Positions 1 through 7,445 of a stretch of 64,000 nucleotides of DNA are shown here, one piece after another. The translations under genes and the position numbers were made by a program. Below the pieces are notes generated by a model. That model did not search any database. It was not told the origin of the DNA and worked only from the letters and a program-made list of their open reading frames with translations. Position 1 is the stretch's first letter, and each line of letters begins with the position of its first letter. This stretch comes from DAOQVR01 sp035341665. Its GTDB lineage: Bacteria; Chloroflexota; Anaerolineae; JAAYZQ01. Location of the stretch: the NCBI GenBank assembly GCA_035341665.1, contig DAOQVR010000015.1, forward strand, positions 1-64,000, written 5' to 3'.

Positions 1-68
1 CGCGGTTTGCGATACGCGAGGGTGGTCGTACGGTTGGTGCCGGCGTCATCACCCGCATCGCGGAATAG
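1..68 (+). CDS. tuf: Elongation factor Tu, C-terminal end (partial)
   Basis: The first 68 bases encode the last 21 residues of EF-Tu and a TAG stop. The frame reads RFAIREGGRTVGAGVITRIA and then Glu, the well-conserved beta-barrel end of EF-Tu, the GTPase that delivers aminoacyl-tRNA to the ribosome. The rest of the gene lies upstream of the window. The order tuf, rpmG, tRNA-Trp, secE, nusG, rplK is a common bacterial arrangement and supports the call. Confidence 0.95.
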   Translation, partial: RFAIREGGRTVGAGVITRIAE

Positions 69-90
69 GCCGGGCGCGGAGAGGTAACGC

Positions 91-255
91 ATGGCGAAGA
101 AAGCTGTTCGCGTTGTGATCAACCTCGCCTGCACAGAGTGCAAGGAGAGGAACTACACCACCGAGAAGAATCGGCGCAACGACCAGGCTCGGATGGAGAT
201 CAAGAAGTTTTGCCCTCGGTGCCGGAAGCATACCCCACACCGGGAGACGAAGTAG
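91..255 (+). CDS. rpmG: Ribosomal protein bL33
   Basis: A 54-residue protein starting MAKKAVRVVINLACTECKER, a component of the large ribosomal subunit. Two CxxC pairs (CTEC near residue 14, CPRC near residue 41) make this the zinc-binding form of L33. The ATG follows GGAGAGG about 6 bases upstream. It lies 22 bases after the tuf stop and ends in HRETK, the usual L33 C-terminus. Confidence 0.96.
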   Translation: MAKKAVRVVINLACTECKERNYTTEKNRRNDQARMEIKKFCPRCRKHTPHRETK

Positions 256-345
256 CGGATAGCCAATGGCAGATGGCGGATAGCGCGCGGCTCGAATGCC
301 AGATCCAGGGCAGCGCACTATCGGCAATCAGCGATTCGCTAGCCT

Positions 346-418
346 AGGCCAGTAGCTCAATTGGCAGAGCAACGGTCTCCAAAACCGTAGGTTGCGGGTT
401 CGATTCCTGCCTGGCCTG
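346..418 (+). tRNA. trnW: tRNA-Trp (CCA anticodon)
   Basis: A 73-base cloverleaf. The acceptor arm AGGCCAG pairs with CTGGCCT (411-417), with discriminator G at 418. The D arm is GCTC/GAGC, the anticodon arm ACGGT/ACCGT encloses CTCCAAA with anticodon CCA, and the T arm is GCGGG-TTCGATT-CCTGC. The 3' CCA tail is not encoded. The position between rpmG and secE matches many bacteria. Confidence 0.96.
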
Positions 419-426
419 CTGGAGAA

Positions 427-469
427 GAGGACACCGTCTCATGAGTGACGAAGATGGGGCGGTGTCCTC
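427..469 (+). other. Hairpin between tRNA-Trp and secE
   Basis: GAGGACACCG at 427-436 pairs perfectly with CGGTGTCCTC at 460-469 around a 23-base loop. There is no T-run, so it is more likely a processing or pausing structure between the tRNA and the secE mRNA than a complete intrinsic terminator. Confidence 0.4.
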
Positions 470-503
470 CAATGTACGAAATCTGCGAGGGAGCTGAGGG
501 CGC

Positions 504-719
504 GTGGCGAAACTAACGATCCCCAAGATCAATTTGCGCGACAACAGGCTCGTCCAGTACTTCCGGGAGACCTGGTTCGAGCTCAAGAAGGTGTCCTGGC
601 CGTCGAGGCGTGAGGGACTGAACTTGACGCTGATGGTGATCGTGGTCACCACCGCGCTTTCCCTTATCCTGGCCGTCATTGACTTTGGCTTCGAGAAGCT
701 GATCGGTCTCCTGCTGTAG
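504..719 (+). CDS. secE: Preprotein translocase subunit SecE
   Basis: A 71-residue single-span protein, the clamp subunit of the SecYEG channel. The cytoplasmic amphipathic segment contains the conserved FRETWFELKKVSWPSRRE-type motif (residues about 20-37), followed by one hydrophobic segment (about 41-60). Start is GTG at 504, after an AG-rich stretch. nusG follows 10 bases downstream, the standard secE-nusG pairing. Confidence 0.95.
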   Translation: MAKLTIPKINLRDNRLVQYFRETWFELKKVSWPSRREGLNLTLMVIVVTTALSLILAVIDFGFEKLIGLLL

Positions 720-729
720 GACCGTCGGA

Positions 730-1542
730 ATGGATGAAGAGCAGAACGAGCGCAAGCCCGTAGGAACTGAATCGAACGGCGCGCAGGCCGATGAAGGCGA
801 GGGGGCGCTTTCGCCTGAGGATCGGGCACGGCGGCTGTTTGCCTCCTATCTTGCGCCCGTGGCAGAGGAGGCGGCACCGGAGCCTGAAGCAGCTGGCCTC
901 GAAGCAGAGCCCGCTGCTGCCGACGTGGAGGACGAAGAGGGCGACTTTTCCTTCCTCGGCCTGGGTGAGGTGGTGGGAGAGCCGGCTGACCTCGCCGAGG
1001 TAGCCGAGGGCGAGGGCGTTCGTGCCTGGTACGTCATCCACAGCTACTCCGGTTACGAGGGCAAGGTCAAGAAGAACCTTGAGCACCGGATTGAGTCGCT
1101 TGCCATGTCCGACAAGATCTTTGAGGTGGTCGTCCCCACTGAGGAAGAGATCGAGGTCAAGGACGGCCAACGCCGGACGGTGGAGAGACGGATCTTTCCC
1201 GGCTACATCCTGGTCGACATGATGATGGATAAGGATTCGTGGCACGTGGTCCGCAATACGCCGGGCGTGACGGGCTTTGTGGGCTCGGTGAACAAGCCGA
1301 GCGCGCTGCCCCGGCGGGATGTGGACCGCATCCTCAAGAGGATGCGAAACGAGACTCCCAAGGTCAAGGTGAGCTTCCGGCCGGGCCAGAAGGTCCGCAT
1401 TTGTGACGGCCCGTTCGAGGACTTTGTCGGATCGGTGGATACGATCTACCCAGACAAGGGCAAGGTGCGTATCCTCGTCTCCTTCTTTGGTCGCGAGACA
1501 CCGGTCGAGCTGGACTTTCTTCAGGTAGAGAAAATCACGTAA
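730..1542 (+). CDS. nusG: Transcription termination/antitermination factor NusG with acidic N-terminal extension
   Basis: A 270-residue protein that binds RNA polymerase and couples it to Rho or the ribosome. The NusG core begins near residue 97 with WYVIHSYSGYE (NGN domain), includes FPGYILVDM and the TPGVTGFVG motif, and ends with a KOW domain (GPFEDFVGSVDTIYPDKGKV, about residues 222-241). The first ~95 residues are an Ala/Glu-rich acidic extension absent from the ~180-residue E. coli protein. ATG at 730 is preceded by a weak purine stretch. It sits between secE and rplK. Confidence 0.95.
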   Translation: MDEEQNERKPVGTESNGAQADEGEGALSPEDRARRLFASYLAPVAEEAAPEPEAAGLEAEPAAADVEDEEGDFSFLGLGEVVGEPADLAEVAEGEGVRAWYVIHSYSGYEGKVKKNLEHRIESLAMSDKIFEVVVPTEEEIEVKDGQRRTVERRIFPGYILVDMMMDKDSWHVVRNTPGVTGFVGSVNKPSALPRRDVDRILKRMRNETPKVKVSFRPGQKVRICDGPFEDFVGSVDTIYPDKGKVRILVSFFGRETPVELDFLQVEKIT

Positions 1543-1579
1543 CTGGCACCCCGCTCCCAGTGGGCGGGCTGGAGGATGT

Positions 1580-2005
1580 ATGGCGAAAAAGGTAAAGGCG
1601 ATCGTTACTCTGGCGATCCAGGCGGGCAAGGCTACACCGGCACCCCCGGTCGGCCCGGCTCTTGGCCAGCATGGCATCAACATCATGGCCTTCTGCAAGG
1701 ACTATAATGCGCGAACCGCGCACTTGGTCGGCTCGATCGTCCCTGCAGAGATCACCATCTACGCGGACAACTCTTTCAAATTCGAGCTAAAGACACCGCC
1801 TGCCACGGACCTGCTGAAGAGAGCGGCCGGCGTGCCCAAGGGGTCAGCCGAAGGCTCCCGCACGTCTGTGGGGACAGTCACCCGCAAGCAGGTGCGCGAT
1901 ATTGCTGAGCAGAAGATGAGGGACCTGAATGCGTACGATGTCGAGAGCGCGATGCGCATGATCGAGGGCACCGCGCGCAGTATGGGCATCGAGGTCGTGG
2001 ACTAG
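1580..2005 (+). CDS. rplK: Ribosomal protein uL11
   Basis: A 141-residue protein of full family length that binds 23S rRNA at the GTPase-associated centre. It shows the N-terminal PAPPVGPALGQHGINIM-type motif and the C-terminal RNA-binding domain ending in GTARSMGIEVVD. ATG at 1580 follows a GGAGG at about 1571. rplA follows after a structured 114-base spacer. Confidence 0.97.
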   Translation: MAKKVKAIVTLAIQAGKATPAPPVGPALGQHGINIMAFCKDYNARTAHLVGSIVPAEITIYADNSFKFELKTPPATDLLKRAAGVPKGSAEGSRTSVGTVTRKQVRDIAEQKMRDLNAYDVESAMRMIEGTARSMGIEVVD

Positions 2006-2010
2006 CAGTC

Positions 2011-2110
2011 CTCGGGCGGGGTTTCGTCCCCGCCCCAAGCCGGGCCGGGCCAAGAGTCCCGGCCTCCCGGAGACGTGGGAGGGGAGTTGCTCCCCACCAG
2101 GACCACAGAG
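2011..2110 (+). promoter_or_regulatory. Candidate L1 autoregulatory leader upstream of rplA
   Basis: The rplK-rplA spacer folds into two hairpins. One is GGGCGGGG (2014-2021) with CCCCGCCC (2028-2035). The other is GTGG (2075-2078) plus GGGGAG (2081-2086) closing on CTCCCC (2090-2095) and CCAC (2103-2106), directly before the rplA ribosome-binding site. A two-tier stem with purine-rich internal loop near a GACCAC element resembles the L1-binding site by which L1 represses its own operon. The assignment rests on shape and position only. Confidence 0.5.
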
Positions 2111-2119
2111 GAGAACAGA

Positions 2120-2833
2120 ATGGGAAAGCGTGGAAAGAAGTACCAGGACGCCGTCAAGCTGATCGAACCAGGCCGGGTCTATTCGCCGCAGGAGGCGCTG
2201 GACCTGGTGAAGAAGACGCACTACGCCAAGTTTGATGCGACTGTCGAAGTTCACCTTCGCACGGGGCTGGACCCCCGGCACGCCGATCAGCAGGTGCGCG
2301 GCGTAGTGCTGCTACCGAAGGGGACGGGAAAGCAGGTGCGCATCCTCGTCTTTGCCGAAGGCGATGCGGACAAGGCCGCGCGCGAGGCGGGTGCTGACTA
2401 TGTCGGGGCCGATGACCTGGTCGAGCAAATCCAGAAGGGCTGGCTTGACTTTGACATCGCCATGTCGACCCCGTCGATGATGCGCAAGGTCGGCAAGCTG
2501 GGCCGTGTGTTGGGACCGCGCGGGCTGATGCCCAGCCCCAAGTCTGGCACAATTGTCAACGATGAGGACTTGCGGAGGGTTATTGAGGAAGCTCGCCAGG
2601 GGCGCGTGGAGTTTCGCGTAGACAAGACTGCGAACATCCATGTCCCGGTCGGTAAGGTGAGCTTTACCGCCGAGGCGTTGGTGGAGAACCTGGCAGCCGT
2701 CATGGAGGCCATTGTGAAGGCCAAGCCGGCGGCAGCCAAGGGAGCCTACATCAAGAAGGTGGGCGTCTGCAGCACGATGGGGCCCGGAGTCCGGGTAGAC
2801 GTTAACGCTGCGACGGCGATGAAGACAGTCTAG
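2120..2833 (+). CDS. rplA: Ribosomal protein uL1
   Basis: A 237-residue protein starting MGKRGKKYQDAV. It forms the L1 stalk that releases deacylated tRNA, and it is a translational repressor of its own mRNA. The family signature GRVLGPRGLMPSPKSGT is present around residues 131-147. The chosen ATG has GAGGAG 8 bases upstream, which excludes an upstream in-frame start inside the leader hairpin. Confidence 0.96.
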   Translation: MGKRGKKYQDAVKLIEPGRVYSPQEALDLVKKTHYAKFDATVEVHLRTGLDPRHADQQVRGVVLLPKGTGKQVRILVFAEGDADKAAREAGADYVGADDLVEQIQKGWLDFDIAMSTPSMMRKVGKLGRVLGPRGLMPSPKSGTIVNDEDLRRVIEEARQGRVEFRVDKTANIHVPVGKVSFTAEALVENLAAVMEAIVKAKPAAAKGAYIKKVGVCSTMGPGVRVDVNAATAMKTV

Positions 2834-3046
2834 TAGGGCAGCAAAGCCCCTTGTGGGCGAACAACAGAATCGTGCCGCAGACAGCAGGCGCGCATCAAGC
2901 GCTCAAACACAAGCCTGCCGAGGCAGAGAGCAGATCGACCGGTGGGTTGGCCTACACGCCAGCCATGCCGGTAGGAGAGCCTTTGCGCCGGCGGCACAAA
3001 GGCTTTTTTGTTGGCACAACAGAATCGATCGAGGAGGTGAGATAGG
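2834..3046 (+). promoter_or_regulatory. Ribosomal protein L10 leader with attenuator hairpin
   Basis: The 213 bases before rplJ contain a GC-rich folded region and an intrinsic terminator. AGCCTTTG (2978-2985) pairs with CAAAGGCT (2997-3004), followed by six T (3004-3009), only about 38 bases before the rplJ start. Position and composition match the L10(L12)4-responsive leader found upstream of rplJ in many bacteria. The terminator inside the operon suggests transcription attenuation as well as translational control. Confidence 0.7.
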
Positions 3047-3580
3047 TTGGCCATTTCCAAGGAAAAGAAAGGTCAGTTGCAGGCGGGCTATGTCAAGAGC
3101 CTCGCCGAGTCCCAGGCTGTCATCCTCTCGGAATACCAGGGGATGAGCGTGGCGGCGGCGACCGCGCTGCGCGTGCGGCTGCGGGAGGCCGGAGCGAGCT
3201 TCCACATCGTCAAGAACACGCTCTTCCGAGCCGTGCTGGAGAGGGCGGGTATCCCTGACCCCGGCGACATGCTCAAGGGCCCAGTGGGCATCTGCTACTG
3301 CGGGACCGATGTGGCGGCCGCCGTCAAGGCACTCAACAGCTTTGCCCGTGAGAACGAGCAGCTCCGCATCCGGGGCGGGATCGTCGGGACGTCCCTTGTG
3401 GACGCCGCGGGCGCGAAGGCGCTGGCGGACCTCCCACCGCGGGAGGTGCTTCTGGCGCAGTTGGTGGGCACCGTCCAGGGGCCGATGAGCAGCCTGGCAG
3501 GCGTGCTCGCCGCACCGCTGCGCGACTTGGTGTACGTGCTGCAGGCCAGGTCGGAGCAGGAGCAGAAGGCGGCGGCGTAG
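3047..3580 (+). CDS. rplJ: Ribosomal protein uL10
   Basis: A 177-residue protein anchoring the L7/L12 stalk. It shows the N-terminal rRNA-binding half (LSEYQGMSVAAATALR, KNTLFRAVLERAGI) and a C-terminal helix for L12 dimers. The start is TTG at 3047, chosen because GAGGAGGTGAG lies 6-8 bases upstream. An alternative internal ATG would delete conserved residues. Confidence 0.95.
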   Translation: MAISKEKKGQLQAGYVKSLAESQAVILSEYQGMSVAAATALRVRLREAGASFHIVKNTLFRAVLERAGIPDPGDMLKGPVGICYCGTDVAAAVKALNSFARENEQLRIRGGIVGTSLVDAAGAKALADLPPREVLLAQLVGTVQGPMSSLAGVLAAPLRDLVYVLQARSEQEQKAAA

Positions 3581-3658
3581 CGATCCTGGGCCGCGGAGGC
3601 TGGGCTCGAACCCCCGGCCTACAGATGAGACGAATTCGAACAAAAGGAGATAAGAACG

Positions 3659-4057
3659 ATGTCTGAGAAGTTGGAGAAGTTGGTGCAGGCTCTCAACGAG
3701 CTCACGCTGCTGGAAGCAGCCGAGCTCTCCAAGATGCTCCAGGAGCGCTGGGGCGTGTCCGCCGCGGCCCCGGTCGCGATGGCCGGTATCCCGACTGCTG
3801 CTGCCGCTCCTGCGGCTGAGGCTGCCGTCGAGGAGGAGGAAAAGACCGAGTTCGACGTCGTCCTCAAGGATGTCGGACCGAAGAAGATCCAGGTCATCAA
3901 GGCAGTGCGCACTTTCCGGCCCGACCTGGGCCTTAAAGAGGCCAAGGACCTGGTCGACAGCGCGCCGATCAAGGTGCTCGAAGGCGTGCCCAAGGATCAG
4001 GCAGAGTCCGCGGCGAGTGCTCTGAAGGAGCAGGAAGCGGTCGTCGAGATTATCTAG
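3659..4057 (+). CDS. rplL: Ribosomal protein bL12 (L7/L12)
   Basis: A 132-residue stalk protein that recruits translational GTPases. It has an N-terminal dimerisation helix, an Ala/Glu-rich hinge (about 35-60) and a C-terminal domain with the hallmark KTEFDVVLKDVG and PDLGLKEAKDLVDSAP motifs. GGAGATAAGAACG precedes the ATG. It is the last gene of the ribosomal block. Confidence 0.97.
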   Translation: MSEKLEKLVQALNELTLLEAAELSKMLQERWGVSAAAPVAMAGIPTAAAAPAAEAAVEEEEKTEFDVVLKDVGPKKIQVIKAVRTFRPDLGLKEAKDLVDSAPIKVLEGVPKDQAESAASALKEQEAVVEII

Positions 4058-4083
4058 TCGGCTGCCCGGCGTGCAGCGAAAAG

Positions 4084-4115
4084 AACAGGGGCACCCCATG
4101 GGGTGCCCCTGTTTT
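4084..4115. terminator. Bidirectional intrinsic terminator between rplL and fdhA
   Basis: AACAGGGGCACCCC (4084-4097) pairs perfectly with GGGGTGCCCCTGTT (4100-4113). It is followed by TTTT on the plus strand, and on the minus strand by a T-rich tract from the preceding AAAAGAA. It separates the convergent rplL and fdhA transcripts. Confidence 0.9.
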
Positions 4116-4159
4116 CTGTGGGCGACTGCGCGAAGGGATGCCCTTGCCGCCCGCCCGGG

Positions 4160-6226
4160 CTACAGCTTTTCCACGCGAACGGCCGCCGCCTTGTACTCAG
4201 GGATCTTGGCGACGGGGTCAAAGGCCGGGTTCGTCAGCACGTTGGCTGCCTCCTCGGCAAAGTGGAACGGCACAAACACCGTCCCGGGAGGTACGCGGCG
4301 CGTGACCCAGACCCGGGTCTCGATCGAGCCTCGGCGGGTGACGAGTCGGGCCCGCGCCGATTTCTTCAGCCCGAGCTCCTGGGCATCCTCCGGGCTAATC
4401 TCCACGTAACCGGCCGGCACCTCTCGATCGAGCTTCTCCGAGCGGCGCGTCATGCTGCCAGTGTGGTAGTGGAACATCGTGCGCCCTGTCGTCAGGATCA
4501 GGGGATACTCCTCGTCAGGAAGCTCGGCCGGCTCTTTGAACTGAATCGCACTCAGCTTGCCGAGTCCGCGACTGAACTTGCCCCTGTGCAGGTAGGCTGT
4601 GCCTGGGTGCTCGGCTGTCGGTACCGGCCACTGCAGGTCGCCGCACTGCTCCAGTCTCCGAAAGCTGACGCCGCCGTAGCTGGGTGTCAACGCAGCAATC
4701 TCATCCATGATCGCCGCCGGTGAGTCGTACTCCCATCCGCCAAACCGGGCTGTCCGGGGAGCCCCATCCATGCGTTGCGCCAAGTCGGCTACTATTCTCC
4801 AGTCGGCCCGTGCGCTGCCAACGGGCGGGATCGCCTGGCGAATGAGCTGGACGCGTCGGTCAGTGTTCGTGAATGTGCCGTCCTTCTCCGCGAAGGTGAC
4901 ACCTGGCAGCACAACGTCGGCCAGTGCAGCCGTCTCAGTTGGGAAGATGTCCTGCACCACCACGAACTCCGCCGTCTCTAGGGCCTTCTGTACGTGCTTG
5001 ATGTCTGGATCAGACACCATGGGGTTTTCCCCCATGATGTACAGCGCCTTTAGCTCGCCATGGTGTGCCTTGTTGATCATGTCGGTGACTGTGAGGCCCA
5101 CCTTCAGGGGACCGGCGCTGCCCCAAGCCTCAATGAACTTGGCCTGGACCGCCTCGTTGATCACTGGTTGGTAGGCGGTGTAGACGTTGGGCAGCCCACC
5201 CATGTCGCATGCGCCCTGTACATTGTTCTGGCCCCGCAGCGGGTTCACGCCCACTCCGGGTCGCCCGATGTTTCCGGTCACCATTGCCAGGTTGGCACAC
5301 GACACCACGTTGTCGATGCCCGTGGTGTGCTGGGTGATGCCCATGGCGTACAGGATCGCCGCGTTCTCGGCGCGGGCGTACACCCGTGCCGCCTCGGCCA
5401 GGTCGGCTGCCGGGATGCCGGTGATGGCCTCCACCCGCTCGGGCGTGTACTCCGCCACTACCGCCTTGAGCTCCTCAAAGCCCTCGGTACGCTCCGCGAC
5501 GAATTCCTGGTCGTACAGCCCCTCGGCGATGATGACGTGCAGCATCCCGTTGATCCATGCCACATCCGTGCCGGAGCGTTGGCGCAGGTGGATGTCGGCG
5601 ATGCGGGCGATCTGGACATCCCGTGGATCGACGACGATGACCTTGGCCCCCCGCTTCTGCGCGCGCATGACACGCATCGCGATGAGCGGGTGCGTCTCGG
5701 TGGTGTTCGAGCCCGTGATCAGAAAGCAGTCACTCTCCTCGAGCTCTGGGATAGAGTTCGTCATGGCCCCACTGCCGAATGCGATGACCAGACCGGCCAC
5801 CGTGGGGGCGTGTCAGAGGCGTGCGCAGTGGTCGACATTGTTGGTGCCGATCACCGCACGCGCCCACTTCTGTAGCAGGTAGTTCTCCTCGTTGGTGCAC
5901 TTGGCCGATGTCATGAAGCCGATGGCATCTGGCCCCGATGTGGCCTTGATCTCACTCAGCCGGCGCGCCACCAGGTCCAGTGCCTCGTCCCAACTCGCCT
6001 CACGCAGTGCACCGCCTCGGCGGTCGCGGATCTGCGGTGTGGTCAGGCGATCGGGGTGGTGGATATAGGCGTGCGAGTTCCAACCCTTTACACAGAGCTT
6101 GCCCTCGCTGATGGGGTGGTTCTTGGCCGGCAGCGTGCCCACGACCTTGCCGTCGAGCACCTCGAGGTACAGGCCGCAGCCACAGCCACAGTAGGCGCAC
6201 GTAGTCAGTACGTTACGGTATTCCAC
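4160..6226 (-). CDS. fdhA: Selenocysteine-containing formate dehydrogenase catalytic subunit, cytoplasmic Hdr-linked type
   Basis: Read through the TGA at 5813-5815 this is a 688-residue molybdopterin (Mo/W-bisMGD) oxidoreductase with Sec at residue 138 in HCARLUHAPTVAGL, the active-site motif of FdhF-type enzymes. It oxidises formate to CO2. N-terminal [4Fe-4S] cysteines are CAYCGCGC (10-17) and Cys45. The length is normal for FdhF/FdhA. There is no signal peptide, so it is cytoplasmic. Start is GTG at 6226, after GGAGGG. It is the last gene of the minus-strand Fdh-Hdr block, with fdhB ending 3 bases upstream. The interruption is recoding and not a frameshift, because both halves are in the same frame and a SECIS hairpin follows. 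Confidence 0.95.
5783..5815 (-). promoter_or_regulatory. Sec UGA codon and SECIS hairpin of fdhA
   Basis: On the minus strand the TGA (5815-5813) is followed 11 bases later by a 7-bp stem GGUGGCC/GGUCAUC (5801-5795 with 5789-5783) closing the loop GGUCU. The GGUCU starts 18 bases after the UGA, the same spacing and loop as the E. coli fdhF SECIS, which SelB recognises. Confidence 0.93.
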
Positions 6227-6229
6227 CAG

Positions 6230-7018
6230 CTACCCTCCTTGCGGCAGCGTCTCGACCACCAGTGGTGGCAGCTCGTCGACACTGCGCCCCGGCACGTAGC
6301 CAAACATCTCCTCCGCGTCCCGGCGCAGGAGTGCATACAGCACCGGCAGCGGGATATCTGCCGGGCAGGCGGCTTCACACTCCATGCAGCCCACGCACTT
6401 GGCCACCGTGTGGTATGCCCGAATCAGGTGATAGGTCGGAAAAGGCGGCGTCATGGTTCCCGTGTGCACCCAGAGGCTGTCCTCCAGCATGCACACCTCG
6501 CAGAAACACTGCGGGCAGACCGTGCGGCAAGCGTAGCACTTGATACAGCGGGCAAAGTGCTGTTTCCAGAACTCGCCCCGCTCCTCCAGCGACAGCTTGT
6601 CGTGCTCTGCCACCAGTGCATCGGCGATTCCCTCGACCCTTTCGCCTGCGTCGATCTGCGTAGGATAGGGCCATGCGCAGCGGCAGGCATCGCGCTCCTC
6701 TGCGGTGCACGCTACGCCGATGAGGCGCAGGTGATCCAGCGCCACCTGGTTGTGCTTGGCAAGCTCGATGAGGCCGCGCTCCTCGCACCCGCGGACGACC
6801 ATGCCCAGCCGTGCATCGGGTGCACTGCGCTGAAGGAGGTCCATGATCTTGGGTGCGTTGTACTTGGGCCAGAGGGCAAGATCCGAAAGGTCATCCCCCT
6901 TCCGGTACAGGTGCAGTATGGTGGACGGCCCGCTGGCGCGCAGCGCAAGTACGCCTTCCACTTCACCGCTCTCGAGCAACTGCTTGACAGCCTGGTGCGT
7001 AACGGCGAGTCTATCCAT
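6230..7018 (-). CDS. fdhB: FdhB/FrhB-like iron-sulfur subunit linking formate dehydrogenase to the Hdr complex
   Basis: A 262-residue protein. The N-terminal ~170 residues resemble the FrhB/FdhB (coenzyme F420 hydrogenase/dehydrogenase beta) family. The C-terminal part carries a dicluster ferredoxin (CIKCYACRTVCPQCFCEVC near 168-186, CVGCMECEAACP near 215-226). It probably carries electrons from FdhA to MvhD/HdrA. Start ATG at 7018 overlaps the end of mvhD by 8 bases (ATGGATAG), implying translational coupling and excluding a longer start. Whether it still binds a flavin or deazaflavin cannot be told from the sequence. Confidence 0.82.
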   Translation of the reverse strand: MDRLAVTHQAVKQLLESGEVEGVLALRASGPSTILHLYRKGDDLSDLALWPKYNAPKIMDLLQRSAPDARLGMVVRGCEERGLIELAKHNQVALDHLRLIGVACTAEERDACRCAWPYPTQIDAGERVEGIADALVAEHDKLSLEERGEFWKQHFARCIKCYACRTVCPQCFCEVCMLEDSLWVHTGTMTPPFPTYHLIRAYHTVAKCVGCMECEAACPADIPLPVLYALLRRDAEEMFGYVPGRSVDELPPLVVETLPQGG

Positions 7019-7445
7019 TTTGGGTACCCTGCTTCGTTTCCAGAGGGCCCAGCTCGCGAACCTTGTCGGCAAAGGCCTGCACGACCTCGGAAAAGCGCGC
7101 TGGCTCGGAGGAAGAGATCCAGCCCAGGTACATGCGCTCAGGGTTGATGCCCACCTGTTTCAGCAGGCTGCGGAACATCGGGAACCGCTTGGCGGTCCGG
7201 TGATTGCCACTAACATAGTGGCAGTCGCCGAGGTGTCAGCCGAGCACCATCACCCCGTCGGCACCCTCACGGAACGTGCGGATCACCAGCTCTGGCGAGA
7301 CGCGACCCGAGCACATGACGCGCACCACGCGAATGTTGGGTGCATACTTGAGGCGTGACGTGCCGGCCGCGTCGGCGCCGGCATAGCTGCACCAGTTGCA
7401 CAAAAACCCTACGATGCGGGGCTCAAAACCGTCGTTGTTGCTCAT
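7011..7445 (-). CDS. mvhD: Selenoprotein MvhD/VhuD-like [2Fe-2S] electron-transfer protein
   Basis: A 144-residue protein when the TGA at 7236-7238 is read as Sec (residue 70), giving MVLGUHLGDCHYVSGN. Methanogen VhuD has the same GUHPGDCHY motif. The other cluster ligands are CNWC (16-19) and the Cys of VMCSG. In methanogens MvhD transfers electrons from hydrogenase or formate dehydrogenase to HdrA. Here it lies between fdhB (8-base overlap) and hdrA (stop TAG directly adjacent to this ATG). Terminating at the TGA would remove the essential GDCHY half. Confidence 0.93.
7205..7238 (-). promoter_or_regulatory. Sec UGA codon and SECIS hairpin of mvhD
   Basis: 12 bases after the UGA (7238-7236) a perfect 8-bp stem TGCCACTA/TAGTGGCA (7223-7216 with 7212-7205) closes a 3-base loop TGT. 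The loop lacks the GGUC of the other four elements in the window, so it is a variant SECIS. Position and stem strength support recoding. Confidence 0.8.

Noticed and set aside
676..1698. Long open frame on the minus strand opposite nusG and rplK
   Set aside because: High-GC shadow of two certain ribosomal-operon genes, no ribosome-binding site and no recognisable domain. Many similar shadows elsewhere were dropped.
4160..6226. fdhA as a pseudogene broken by a nonsense codon
   Set aside because: The halves are in one frame, the TGA is at the known Sec site, and a GGUCU hairpin follows at the E. coli spacing. The same reasoning applies to mvhD, hdrA, fdnG and prxU.
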